Positions 18,050 to 26,443 of a stretch of DNA of 64,000 nucleotides are shown one piece after another. Where the stretch lies: positions 1 through 64,000 of the forward strand of contig JARKUZ010000057.1 of assembly GCA_029851945.1 (NCBI GenBank), read 5' to 3'. Made by a program: the position numbers and the translations under genes. Positions within the stretch are counted from its first letter, which is position 1; each line of letters opens with the position of its first letter. The DNA comes from Terrisporobacter sp. GTDB lineage: Bacteria; Bacillota_A; Clostridia; Peptostreptococcales; Peptostreptococcaceae. The notes under the pieces were generated by a model. That model was given only the letters and a program-made list of their open reading frames with translations. It was not told where the DNA came from and did no database searches.

Positions 18050-18071
18050 AAATTGATATACTGAATCAATT
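18050..18071 (-). terminator. Probable terminator of the ato operon
   Basis: Seven-base stem AATTGAT / ATCAATT with a seven-base loop, followed on the minus strand by TTTTTATATT. It lies 35 bases beyond the atoE stop codon. Short stem, so only moderate confidence. Confidence 0.5.
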
Positions 18072-18105
18072 ATTGTAAAATCTATATGACAAAAATTTAT
18101 TTAAA

Positions 18106-19467
18106 CTACATACCTATAAACATAAGTCCCATAGCTATTATCACACCTGAATATAATAAGTCAATTATACAGAATCCCATTATATCCTTTGCACCTAATC
18201 CTGCGATACCTAGTGCTGGTAATGCCCAGAATGGTTGTATCATATTTGTCCATGCATCTCCCCAAGCTATTGCCATTGCTGTTTTAGCTGGATCAACACC
18301 TAATGCAGCACCTGCTGGCATCATTATTGGAGCTTGCACTGCCCATTGTCCTCCACCTGATGGTACGAAAAAGTTTACTATACCTGCACTTAGGAAACTA
18401 AATAATGGGAAAGTAAAAGTATTGGCAACGTTTGCAAAGAAATCAGATATTAATATTGCTAAAGATACTCCATCAGCGTTTACACCAGTCATCATTCCTA
18501 TTATACCTGCATAGAATGGGAACTGTAACATTATTGGTCCTGCTGATTTTGAAGCTGAACTTAAAGCATGTAAAAATCTTCTTGGTGTTTTATGCAATGC
18601 TATTGCTGAGAATAAGAAAATAAAGTTAACTATATCAAGATTTAAACTAAATCCGTTATTTATGAAGTAGTAAACTATATAAGCAAATCCCATTGCAGAA
18701 ATTAACATACTTACTATCGCGCTATTTTCTAATTTATCTGCTGGAGTCATTTCATCAATTGTCATTGCTACAAAATCATCTTCATCTTCTAATAATGATT
18801 TATCTACTATAATAGCTTTGTCTTTAGATGGATGCATTGCTTTATTTAGTAATGGTAAAGTTAATATTAATACTCCTACTATTAACATATTTGATAACGA
18901 GAATATTGTCTCACTAGTTGGTACACCTTCTGCAGATATCACACCTGCTGTTGCAGAAACTACTGCTTCTCCACCTGTCGCTAATGTTAAAGGTATAGAT
19001 GCTGATAATCCCGCATGCCATAATAAAAATCCTGAATAAGCTGAGGCTATTAATAATCTATAATCAACACCATCAACTTCTTTAGCTAATTCTTTTGCAA
19101 ATATTGCTCCAATAACTAATCCAAATCCCCAGTTTATTAAACAAGCTAATCCTGAAATAAATGTTACCATTAATATTGCTTGTCCTGGAGTTTTTGGTAT
19201 TTTTGCTAATCTTCTAAGTACTTTTTTGAAAGCTGGAGCACTTGCTAATGTATGACCTAGTACAAGTACTAATGCCATTTGCATAGCGAATGCTAATAAT
19301 CCCCAAAATCCTCCTGACCAATGTACTATCATGTCCATTGGACCTTGTCCTGTAAATATAATTCCTGATAAAAATATTGCAAAAGTTATCATTATGCAAA
19401 ATAAGAATGGATCTGGTAAATAATTTTGAACTAGGTTAACGCACCCATTTGTAAACTTTTTGAACAT
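18106..19467 (-). CDS. atoE: Short-chain fatty acid transporter AtoE
   Basis: 453 residues with about 11-12 transmembrane helices; VNLVQNYLPDPFLFCIMITFAIF at the start and FFVPSGGGQWAVQAPIMMPA plus AWGDAWTNMIQPFWALPALGIAGL near the C-terminus are diagnostic for AtoE/TIGR00366. It is thought to carry short-chain acids such as acetoacetate or butyrate across the membrane. It is the last gene of the thiolase, CoA-transferase, transporter operon; a hairpin in the 91-base gap ahead of it may tune its expression relative to the upstream genes. Start behind AAGGGAGAAG. Confidence 0.93.
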   Translation of the reverse strand: MFKKFTNGCVNLVQNYLPDPFLFCIMITFAIFLSGIIFTGQGPMDMIVHWSGGFWGLLAFAMQMALVLVLGHTLASAPAFKKVLRRLAKIPKTPGQAILMVTFISGLACLINWGFGLVIGAIFAKELAKEVDGVDYRLLIASAYSGFLLWHAGLSASIPLTLATGGEAVVSATAGVISAEGVPTSETIFSLSNMLIVGVLILTLPLLNKAMHPSKDKAIIVDKSLLEDEDDFVAMTIDEMTPADKLENSAIVSMLISAMGFAYIVYYFINNGFSLNLDIVNFIFLFSAIALHKTPRRFLHALSSASKSAGPIMLQFPFYAGIIGMMTGVNADGVSLAILISDFFANVANTFTFPLFSFLSAGIVNFFVPSGGGQWAVQAPIMMPAGAALGVDPAKTAMAIAWGDAWTNMIQPFWALPALGIAGLGAKDIMGFCIIDLLYSGVIIAMGLMFIGM

Positions 19468-19495
19468 AGTGTCTTCTCCCTTTTAGTATTTTTTC

Positions 19496-19523
19496 AGATG
19501 CCCTAATAGTTATTAAGGCATCT
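19496..19523. other. Intercistronic hairpin between the CoA-transferase and atoE
   Basis: Seven-base stem AGATGCC / GGCATCT with a 14-base loop. On the minus strand, the transcribed direction, no T run follows, so it looks more like an mRNA stability or processing hairpin than a terminator; the T run is on the plus strand, where no gene reads in. Confidence 0.45.
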
Positions 19524-19558
19524 ATGTTTTTTTAACTTTGTGCTTTTATGATCTTTTA

Positions 19559-20215
19559 CTATTTCATTGGTATTAAATTATCACTTATTATTAATTTAGC
19601 TTCTGTTGCATTTTGAACTTCTTCTACTGTAAATTCTTCATTTAACTCAACTAAAACTAAACCTTCTTCAGTTACCTCTATAACACCCATTTCAGTCACT
19701 ATTAAGTTAACTTGATTTTTAGCTGTTAAAGGTAATGAACACTCTTTTAAAATTTTATGATTTCCTTTAGCTGTATGCTCCATAGCTACTATTACTTTTT
19801 TAGCTCCTACAACTAAATCCATAGCTCCACCCATTCCCGGAACTAATTTCCCTGGTATCATCCAGTTTGCTAAGTTTCCTTTTTCATCTACTTGTAATGC
19901 TCCAAGTACTGTTACATCTACGTGGCCACCTCTTATTATTCCAAATGAAGCTGCACTATCAAAGAAAGCTCCACCTTCTTGTATTGTTACAGGTGAACCT
20001 CCTGCATTTACAATATATTTATTTACTTTGTCTTCTTCTGGACTTGGACCTATACCTACAAATCCATTTTCTGATTGAAGTGTTATATCTACTCCTTCTG
20101 GTAAATAGTTAGGTATTAATGTTGGTAATCCTATTCCTAGATTTACAACATCTCCATCTTTTAATTCTTTAGCAACCCTTTTGGCTACAAAGCTTTTTAT
20201 TTGACTTCTATCCAT
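19559..20215 (-). CDS. atoA: Acetate/butyrate-acetoacetate CoA-transferase beta subunit
   Basis: 218 residues of the class I CoA-transferase beta (SCOT-B) family. The catalytic glutamate is E49 in the [12 protein letters not shown] motif, and the [20 protein letters not shown] and [22 protein letters not shown] stretches are typical. It overlaps the alpha-subunit gene by eight bases, its ribosome binding site lying within the alpha C-terminal codons. With alpha it moves CoA between acetoacetyl-CoA or butyryl-CoA and a free acid. The exact acid preference cannot be read from sequence. Confidence 0.93.
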   Translation of the reverse strand: MDRSQIKSFVAKRVAKELKDGDVVNLGIGLPTLIPNYLPEGVDITLQSENGFVGIGPSPEEDKVNKYIVNAGGSPVTIQEGGAFFDSAASFGIIRGGHVDVTVLGALQVDEKGNLANWMIPGKLVPGMGGAMDLVVGAKKVIVAMEHTAKGNHKILKECSLPLTAKNQVNLIVTEMGVIEVTEEGLVLVELNEEFTVEEVQNATEAKLIISDNLIPMK

Positions 20216-20873
20216 TTATATCTCCTCCATTTATTATGTAATCTACAAATATATGTGGAGTCATAACATGTTCTTGATCTATTTCTCCAACTTTCACAAC
20301 TTCATCAGCTTCAACTATAACTACATCTGCAGCAGTTGCCATTATTGGTGCAAAATTTCTTCCCGAACCACTATAATAAGCATTACCTTTTTCATCAACT
20401 TTACTTGCACCTATTATTGCTATATCTGCCTTTATAGGTTTTTCTATTAAATATTCTTTTCCTTCTATTACTATAGTTTCTTTTCCTTCTGCAACTAAAG
20501 TACCTATACCAGTTGGTGTTATTACTCCACCAAGTCCTGCACCTGCACTTCTTATTCTCTCTGCCATTGTTCCTTGAGGTATAAGCTCAAATTCAGTTTC
20601 TTTCTCATTCAATTGTCTTATTGCTTCTGGATTTAAACCAATATGAGTAGCTTGAATTTTTTTGAATTGTTTAGCTACAACCATTTTTCCTACTCCATAA
20701 TCTAAAAGACCTGTGTCATTACATACTAGAGTTAAATCCTTTACATCTAATTCAATTAATTTATCTATTATTTTATGAGGACTTCCGCATCCCATAAATC
20801 CACTGACCATTATAGTCATTGAGTCTTTTACTATTTCACTTAAATTCTCTATGCTTATTATTTTATTCTTCAT
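20208..20873 (-). CDS. atoD: Acetate/butyrate-acetoacetate CoA-transferase alpha subunit
   Basis: 221 residues, SCOT-A family: the glycine motif [15 protein letters not shown] near residue 22, then [18 protein letters not shown] and the [24 protein letters not shown] segment. Pairs with the overlapping beta-subunit gene. It starts 19 bases after the thiolase stop codon, behind GGGGAG, so thiolase, alpha and beta are one transcription unit in the order thiolase, alpha, beta, transporter. Confidence 0.93.
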   Translation of the reverse strand: MKNKIISIENLSEIVKDSMTIMVSGFMGCGSPHKIIDKLIELDVKDLTLVCNDTGLLDYGVGKMVVAKQFKKIQATHIGLNPEAIRQLNEKETEFELIPQGTMAERIRSAGAGLGGVITPTGIGTLVAEGKETIVIEGKEYLIEKPIKADIAIIGASKVDEKGNAYYSGSGRNFAPIMATAADVVIVEADEVVKVGEIDQEHVMTPHIFVDYIINGGDING

Positions 20874-20892
20874 TATATAACTCCCCTATTCA

Positions 20893-22098
20893 CTATACTG
20901 ACTTAACAATTACACAAGTTCCCATTCCACCACCTATGCAAAGTGATGCTAAACCTTTTTCTAATTTTCTCTTTTTCATTTCATGTATAAGAGTTGTAAT
21001 TATCCTTGCTCCTGATGCTCCTAGAGGATGTCCTATTGCTATAGCTCCACCATTTACATTTGTTCTTTCATCAAACCATTCATCTGTAACATTGTGATTT
21101 TCTTTTAATTCTTTTATAACTCCTAATGATTGAACTGCAAATGCCTCGTTTAATTCTAATAAGTCTATTTCTTCTAACTTAATGTTAGCTCTATCTAAAG
21201 CATTTTTAATTGCTGGTACTGGTCCTAACCCCATAACTGCAGGATCTACTCCGCCTTGTCCAACTGATACTATTTCTGCTATTGGATTTAATCCATATTC
21301 TTTTACTGCTTTTTCTGAAGCAACTATTATTATACTTGCTCCATCATTTATTCCCGAAGCATTCCCAGCTGTTACCGATCCATCTTTTTTGAATGCAGGT
21401 CTTAAAGTTGAAAGTTTTTCAAGACTTGTAGTTCTATTTGGATATTCATCTGTATCAAATATTGTTACATCTTTTCTTGTTTTTACTTCTATTGGAACTA
21501 TTTCATCCTTAAATCTTCCTTCATCTACTGCTTTTATAGCTCTTATTTGAGACTTTATTGCAAAAGCATCTTGCTCTTCTCTACTTATATTGTGTTTTTC
21601 AGCTATGTTTTCTGCAGTTATGCCCATATGATAGTTGTTAAATGCATCTGTAAGACCATCTAATATTAACGAGTCTTTTAAATTCATTCCACCCATTTTA
21701 TTGCCAGTTCTTGCATTTGAATCTGTAACATATGGAGCTTGAGACATAACTTCGACACCACCTGCTACTATTAAATCTGCCATCTCACCTTTTATTTGTG
21801 AATAAGCAGTCATTACACTTTTCATACCACTACCACAAATTATATTTAGAGAGTAAGCTGGCACTTCATTTGGTACTCCTGCATATATAGCAGCTTGTCT
21901 TGCTATACCTTGACCTTGACCAGCCGATAATACATTTCCTAATATAACTTCATCAATTTTACTTATATCTATTTTATTTTCTTCTATAACTGACTTCATT
22001 ACCTGACCAGCTAACTCTGCTGGAGATACTGTTGATAAACTTCCTAAAAATTTCCCTATTGGACTTCTTTTAGCATCTACTATATAAACCTTAGACAT
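20893..22098 (-). CDS. atoB: Acetyl-CoA C-acetyltransferase (thiolase)
   Basis: 401 residues, slightly longer than the usual 392. Nucleophile C88 lies in [11 protein letters not shown], the catalytic His in [10 protein letters not shown] and the second Cys in [11 protein letters not shown]; all are intact. It condenses two acetyl-CoA or cleaves acetoacetyl-CoA. Its placement at the head of the CoA-transferase/AtoE operon indicates short-chain fatty acid use or butanoate metabolism. Start behind AAGGAGGAA. A good promoter lies about 145 bases upstream. Confidence 0.94.
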   Translation of the reverse strand: MSKVYIVDAKRSPIGKFLGSLSTVSPAELAGQVMKSVIEENKIDISKIDEVILGNVLSAGQGQGIARQAAIYAGVPNEVPAYSLNIICGSGMKSVMTAYSQIKGEMADLIVAGGVEVMSQAPYVTDSNARTGNKMGGMNLKDSLILDGLTDAFNNYHMGITAENIAEKHNISREEQDAFAIKSQIRAIKAVDEGRFKDEIVPIEVKTRKDVTIFDTDEYPNRTTSLEKLSTLRPAFKKDGSVTAGNASGINDGASIIIVASEKAVKEYGLNPIAEIVSVGQGGVDPAVMGLGPVPAIKNALDRANIKLEEIDLLELNEAFAVQSLGVIKELKENHNVTDEWFDERTNVNGGAIAIGHPLGASGARIITTLIHEMKKRKLEKGLASLCIGGGMGTCVIVKSV

Positions 22099-22241
22099 CG
22101 TTTTCCTCCTTAATACTTTACTTTTGTTTTATTGTAATTGGGCAAATAATTCTTAAGTATTCCATAATCAAATGCATAACTAAATGAAATTTATTCAAAG
22201 TATAGCTCTAAGAATAAGAAGTACTGCACCTTTCATTTTTT

Positions 22242-22270
22242 AGTATAAGAGGATTTTTTCATTTTGTTAA
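22242..22270 (-). promoter_or_regulatory. Promoter of the ato operon
   Basis: On the minus strand TTAACA (22270-22265), a 17-base spacer and TATACT (22247-22242) form a good sigma-A promoter reading toward the thiolase gene. The leader is about 140 bases long; I see no riboswitch fold in it. Confidence 0.55.
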
Positions 22271-22357
22271 ATACCTATTTTACATGCATCTATGAATTTC
22301 AGTTATGAATTAATCATATCAATGGTTCTATACAGTTGATTAAATGATAATTATTTA

Positions 22358-23245
22358 TCACTCATTATTTATTTCTTTTATTGTGTAATCAATAAATGAT
22401 TTTAAAGTTTTAGAAATATATTTATCTTCCTTTAAAATAAATCCTGTATTCCAATTTATATTTGAATTTTCAATAGATATTAATTTTATATCATCATTTT
22501 TAAATCGTTGCACGATTGGCTCTGGCATAATACTTATACCCTGCTCTAAAGCTACCATCTCCATAATATAATCCCATTGGGAAGTTTTTAAGATTATATC
22601 TGGCTCAAATCCTGCCTCTTTACATATTTTTATAGTTTTGTTGTACATCATAAATTTTTCATTGAAGGTTATGAATTTCTCTTCTTTAAGCTCCTTTACA
22701 TCTATACTTTCTAGGTTTGATAATCTATGATTCTTTCCAACTACTAGCTTTACATTTCCATTTGTAATAGGAAAAGTTATTAAATTTTCATCTTCTATAG
22801 GAAAAATTACTACTCCTATATCTATACGTTCTTCTTCAACACTTGACTTTATATGGTTAGACCCTTCCTCTACTATTTTTATATCAATATGTGGATTTTT
22901 ACTTTTAAAACTTGCTATAACAGATGTGAAATATACACTTCCTATTACTGGAGGTAATCCTAAAGTAATTATTCTTTTACAAGAATTAAATGTATCTTGA
23001 AGATTATTTAGCTCTTGCTGTATTATATCCATGGATTCCCTTGCATTTTTGTAAAAAATTTCTCCCTCATAAGTTAACTTAAATGATTTTGAATTTCTCT
23101 CTATAAGCTGAGTACCCATTTCTGTTTCTAAACTTTTAACATTTTTACTTAAAGCTGGCTGAGAAATATATAAATTATTTGCAGCCTTAGTAAAATTACC
23201 TTCTTTTACAACTTCTAAAAAATAAGTTATATCTTTTATTTTCAT
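22358..23245 (-). CDS. LysR-family transcriptional regulator
   Basis: 295 residues: N-terminal HTH MKIKDITYFLEVVKEGNFTK ... SQPALSKNVKSLE (1-60) and the effector domain (about 90-290) of the CynR/YwqM-like type, including LVVGKNHRLSNL and GISIMPEPIVQRF. It sits directly upstream of the ato operon on the same strand, with 259 bases between, so it could control that operon. I see no clear divergent partner: the gene on its other side, thrE, is 360 bases away. Confidence 0.9.
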   Translation of the reverse strand: MKIKDITYFLEVVKEGNFTKAANNLYISQPALSKNVKSLETEMGTQLIERNSKSFKLTYEGEIFYKNARESMDIIQQELNNLQDTFNSCKRIITLGLPPVIGSVYFTSVIASFKSKNPHIDIKIVEEGSNHIKSSVEEERIDIGVVIFPIEDENLITFPITNGNVKLVVGKNHRLSNLESIDVKELKEEKFITFNEKFMMYNKTIKICKEAGFEPDIILKTSQWDYIMEMVALEQGISIMPEPIVQRFKNDDIKLISIENSNINWNTGFILKEDKYISKTLKSFIDYTIKEINNE

Positions 23246-23487
23246 ATACTTTAGTCCCCTCGCAAATTATAAATTATAATAATTTTATATTTTTTATTAT
23301 AAAAAACTATATGTATATATTATTATAGCTTTATTAGTCACATTTTGAAACCTAGAAATGTTACTTTATTTATCTTTATTCATATAAAAATACTCTTTTT
23401 ACACTTATAAATAACAGATAAAATTTAACAAGTTTAAGCATATGATTAATTATTAAATTGCAATGTAGCAAATATTATCTACTTTTA

Positions 23488-23517
23488 TTGACTTTCATTT
23501 TATAAATATTATATACT
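23488..23517 (+). promoter_or_regulatory. Promoter of the thrE pair
   Basis: TTGACT (23488-23493), 18-base spacer, TATACT (23512-23517), about 90 bases before the first thrE gene. Nothing else recognisable is seen in the 359-base gap. Confidence 0.6.
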
Positions 23518-23604
23518 ACACTAGGTTTGAAAAATATGTTTCACATATACTAACTAACCAATTAGACAAAATTCTACTTATCATATTTTGAGGGAGGTAA
23601 GTTT

Positions 23605-24393
23605 ATGAATGAGGAATTAAACCAAAATCATAAGAAAAGTGTCCTTAGATTAGCATTATTCATAGGTGAACTTATGCTTGTAAACGGAGCTGAAACATAT
23701 CGTGTAGACGATACAATTTTAAGAATCTGTAAGTCTAGGGGCTTTAACCATATAAATGTATTTACATCACCTACTGTAATTATTATCTCTGATTCTAGAT
23801 TTGATGGATATTCATTTATGGCCAGCATAAGGTCAAGATCTATGAATTTAGATAAAATATCTTTATTAAATGAACTTTCTAGAAAATTTGTCAGCGATAC
23901 CGATATAACAGTAGAATATGCTATGGAAAAGGCAAAGAGTATAGTTAATACCAATTCTTATTCGAAGTTATCTCAGTATATATTCACAGGTATTGGCTCT
24001 GCTTTCTTTGCTGGTTTAGTAGATGGAAATAATCTACCTACTTTTATAGCAACTTTTATAACATCGATAATATCAGTAAAAATCTATAACAAAATTATAG
24101 GGATAAGTACTATTCCTGCTTTCGCTAGTTTGATAGCATCTACATTTATTGCTACTATTGGTGTTTTATTAACACAACTAAATATTCTACCTAATCCTGC
24201 AATGTTAATAGTTGGTTCAATAATGCCAATACTTCCAGGGGTTTCTTTTATAAAAGGTATGAGGGACTTAATTTCTGGAGATTTAATGTCTGGTGTTGCT
24301 CGTGCATTTGATGCACTTGTTACTGCCGTAAGTATAGCTTGTGGTGTTGGTATTGTTCTTGATATTTGGATTATGTTAGGAGGATTAGTATAA
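23605..24393 (+). CDS. ThrE-type threonine/serine exporter, cytoplasmic-plus-membrane part (DUF1212)
   Basis: 262 residues. The first 115 residues are the soluble DUF1212 domain (LALFIGELMLVNGAETYRVDDTI, IRSRSMNLDKISLLNELSR), followed by about five transmembrane helices. In actinobacterial ThrE this is fused to a second membrane half; in Firmicutes the halves are separate genes, as here. Its stop overlaps the next start (TAATG). The pair is expected to export threonine, serine or similar small molecules; YjjP/YjjB, the E. coli homologues, export succinate, so the substrate is uncertain. Confidence 0.9.
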   Translation: MNEELNQNHKKSVLRLALFIGELMLVNGAETYRVDDTILRICKSRGFNHINVFTSPTVIIISDSRFDGYSFMASIRSRSMNLDKISLLNELSRKFVSDTDITVEYAMEKAKSIVNTNSYSKLSQYIFTGIGSAFFAGLVDGNNLPTFIATFITSIISVKIYNKIIGISTIPAFASLIASTFIATIGVLLTQLNILPNPAMLIVGSIMPILPGVSFIKGMRDLISGDLMSGVARAFDALVTAVSIACGVGIVLDIWIMLGGLV

Positions 24394-24851
24394 TGACTGA
24401 TATGTCTATATTCATGCATTTTATATATTCATTTATAGCAACAATAGGTTTTGCAGTTTTTCTAAACGCACCTAGATTTACACTTATACCCAACGGATTT
24501 GTAGGAGGAATAGGTTGGTCTATATACTTCTTTTTTATTACACTTACAGATAATGAGATGGTTGCTAATTTCATGGCTGCCCTTTTAGTTTCTTTAATAA
24601 GCGAAATCTTAGCTAGAAAATTAAAACAGCCAGCAACAGTTTTTGTAATACCTGGAATTATACTGTTAGTTCCTGGTTTAGGAATGTATAAAACTATGCT
24701 TTATTTAGTTCAAAATGATTATGCTAATGCAATTTCTAAAGGTGCTGATGTATTATTCATTGGTGGTGCCATATCAATGGGTGTACTTATTATAACTGCA
24801 TTATTTAGAATGTTAAGTATAGTTTCACAAAGAAAAGCTACTAGTAAATAG
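24393..24851 (+). CDS. ThrE-type exporter, second membrane subunit (DUF3815)
   Basis: 152 residues from the ATG at 24393, which shares one base with the preceding stop and follows AGGAGG by nine bases; an in-frame TTG at 24366 lies inside the upstream gene and is unlikely. About five transmembrane helices; FVIPGIILLVPGLGMYKTM is the typical DUF3815/YjjB motif. Acts with the DUF1212 subunit as one exporter. Its stop codon lies within the terminator stem. Confidence 0.9.
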   Translation: MTDMSIFMHFIYSFIATIGFAVFLNAPRFTLIPNGFVGGIGWSIYFFFITLTDNEMVANFMAALLVSLISEILARKLKQPATVFVIPGIILLVPGLGMYKTMLYLVQNDYANAISKGADVLFIGGAISMGVLIITALFRMLSIVSQRKATSK

Positions 24852-24862
24852 TAGCTTTTTTT
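24833..24862 (+). terminator. Terminator after the thrE pair
   Basis: Perfect 11-base stem AAAAGCTACTA / TAGTAGCTTTT with a five-base loop and T tail; the TAG stop (24849-24851) is in the right arm. It lies directly beside the bcp stop codon and may work in both directions. Confidence 0.85.
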
Positions 24863-24864
24863 AT

Positions 24865-25320
24865 TTAACTTAAATATTCAAGTATCTCCATCGCATTTTT
24901 ATCAGTTTTAGCTTTATTATATACTTTTTCTATAATTCCATTTTCATCTATGATATAAGTAGTTCTAACAACACCCATGCTTACCTTTCCGTATAATTTC
25001 TTTTCTTGCCATACATCATAAGCTTGTATAGCTTCTAGCTCTGGATCTGATAATAATATGAATGGTAATTCATGTTTTTGTGCAAAGTTACTATGTGATT
25101 TTACACTATCTTTACTTATTCCTATAACTACTACGTCTTTATTTTGGAATTCTTCGTAATTGTCTCTAAATGCACAAGCTTGTTTAGTACAACCTGGTGT
25201 ATTGTCTCTTGGATAAAAATATACTACTACTTTTTTATTTTTAAAGTCTGATAAACTAACTTCATTTCCATCTTTGTCTTGTAATTTAAAGTCTGGTGCT
25301 TTTACTCCTACTTCCAACAT
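24865..25320 (-). CDS. bcp: Thioredoxin-dependent thiol peroxidase, Bcp/PrxQ type
   Basis: 151 residues, thioredoxin fold. Peroxidatic C44 and resolving C49 lie in YPRDNTPGCTKQACAFRD, with the five-residue spacing that defines Bcp/PrxQ, and the partner Arg is in VVRTTYIIDENG. Reduces hydrogen and organic peroxides using thioredoxin, in the cytoplasm. Single gene, convergent with the thrE pair. Confidence 0.95.
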   Translation of the reverse strand: MLEVGVKAPDFKLQDKDGNEVSLSDFKNKKVVVYFYPRDNTPGCTKQACAFRDNYEEFQNKDVVVIGISKDSVKSHSNFAQKHELPFILLSDPELEAIQAYDVWQEKKLYGKVSMGVVRTTYIIDENGIIEKVYNKAKTDKNAMEILEYLS

Positions 25321-25442
25321 TTTTTATTCCTCCGATTTTTATTTATATTACATATTATACCAAGTATATATTAGTTTAAACCTTTTTAAATAATTCTAGT
25401 TATTTATTCCTTGATTTTTATTTTTACATAGAAAAAGAGTAA

Positions 25443-25477
25443 AAACCACTTAACTATTTTAAATAGAAAAGTGGTTT
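25443..25477 (-). terminator. Terminator after the NNQW small protein gene
   Basis: Stem AAACCACTT / AAGTGGTTT (with further pairing inside the 17-base loop), followed by TTTTT on the minus strand, 16 bases beyond the stop codon. Confidence 0.7.
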
Positions 25478-25493
25478 AAAGCATCATAGGCAA

Positions 25494-25661
25494 TTATTTA
25501 CTATTTATATCTTCTTCCTCATACATATCTGGACTTTTCTTAAGTGTAGAAGTCCATTGATTATTTCTCTCATCTTTTTCTTTTGCATCTGTTTTGCTTG
25601 TCCAAGAAATATTTGAACCTGCCCATTGATTATTACATTCAGACTTTGTTTTTTTATCCAT
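25494..25661 (-). CDS. Small hydrophilic protein with two NNQW motifs
   Basis: 55 residues from the ATG at 25661, behind AAAAGGAGAAA. Very hydrophilic, with NNQW near residues 10-13 and again near 33-36, and an acidic C-terminus (MYEEEDINSK). One Cys. I do not recognise the family. Clear ribosome binding site and terminator argue that it is a real gene. Its composition resembles small spore or stress proteins, but nothing shows that directly. Confidence 0.6.
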   Translation of the reverse strand: MDKKTKSECNNQWAGSNISWTSKTDAKEKDERNNQWTSTLKKSPDMYEEEDINSK

Positions 25662-25836
25662 GCTTTTTCTCCTTTTTATAATCTTCAAATATATTATTTG
25701 TAAAAAAGATGGATATAATCTACTCATTTATAACTTATTTCAATAATTATATAAATAATAAATTCAATTATATTCTCAGAATAATAAATATCTTTTATTT
25801 AATACTATTACTAAATTCAATTAAGGAGATGCTAAA

Positions 25837-26217
25837 ATGCTTCATCAATTAAATCAATTAGAGTTACGAAACATACGTCATTTAATAGGTGATCATTGTA
25901 CTATAAAAAAAAATTAAATGAATACGCTTCAAAATGTACTGAGCCTGAGCCACAACAAATGAGATATCAAGATGAAGTTCGTCAATATAAGTTATTTCAA
26001 AAATCCAAAGAAAAAGGGTACTACATACCTGCCCAATCTGCTACAGAAAGTGAAATATCAATAGTTAAGCAACAAGTTTCACAAGGATATCTCTTAGGAG
26101 TTATAGCATACTATTTTTTATAAAGAGCACTACTATGAAAGACCTACACTGATATATCTCCCCCCCTACAGACTACATAGATACAGCAGAGAAAAATATA
26201 GGTCTATTAAATTATAA
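25837..26217 (+). pseudogene. Frameshifted spore-coat-like (CotF-type) gene
   Basis: The ATG at 25837 follows AAGGAGA and opens MLHQLNQLELRNIRHLIGDHCT, the start of CotF/ferritin-like coat proteins. A run of nine A residues (25905-25913) puts the frame out of phase and a stop follows at once. In the neighbouring frame the homology continues (KKLNEYASKCTEPE ... ATESEISIVKQQVSQGYLLGVIAYYF) to a stop at 26123, after which a third frame remains open for 32 codons (KEHYYERPTLIYLPPYRLHR). At least one, perhaps two, frameshifts. A sequencing error or slippage in the A tract is possible. Confidence 0.55.
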
Positions 26218-26260
26218 TAAATTCTTTTAAAAATGAAATTATCGAAATTCAAATATCTGT

Positions 26261-26416
26261 ATGAATAATTATAGAGATAGCGTAGTTGGTGAATATGTAT
26301 TTTATGAGGAATGTCATATTGTTAAAGAGATAATGGTAGAGATACCTGAAGTTATTATTGATTACTATAATAAGGTTGTAGTATATAAATCTAAGTATTT
26401 AACTATTATTTGTTAA
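26261..26416 (+). other. Unassigned 51-codon open frame
   Basis: ATG at 26261 to TAA at 26416, beginning MNNYRDSVVGEYVFYEECHIV. No ribosome binding site precedes it and the family is unknown. It lies just beyond the broken coat-like gene and may be another gene fragment. Confidence 0.25.
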
Positions 26417-26443
26417 TTATTTTTAATTTTAATACTTATAAAT

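Noticed and set aside
22310..22343. TTAATCA / TGATTAA inverted repeat near the LysR stop codon.
   Set aside because: Short and A+T-rich with a 20-base gap, placed at the 3' end of the gene; not convincing as an operator or terminator.
16427..23502. A 17-base sequence TATTGACTTTCATTTTA occurs both at 16427 and at 23486.
   Set aside because: In a window this A+T-rich a shared 17-mer around a -35-like TTGACT is expected about once by chance; no wider similarity surrounds it.
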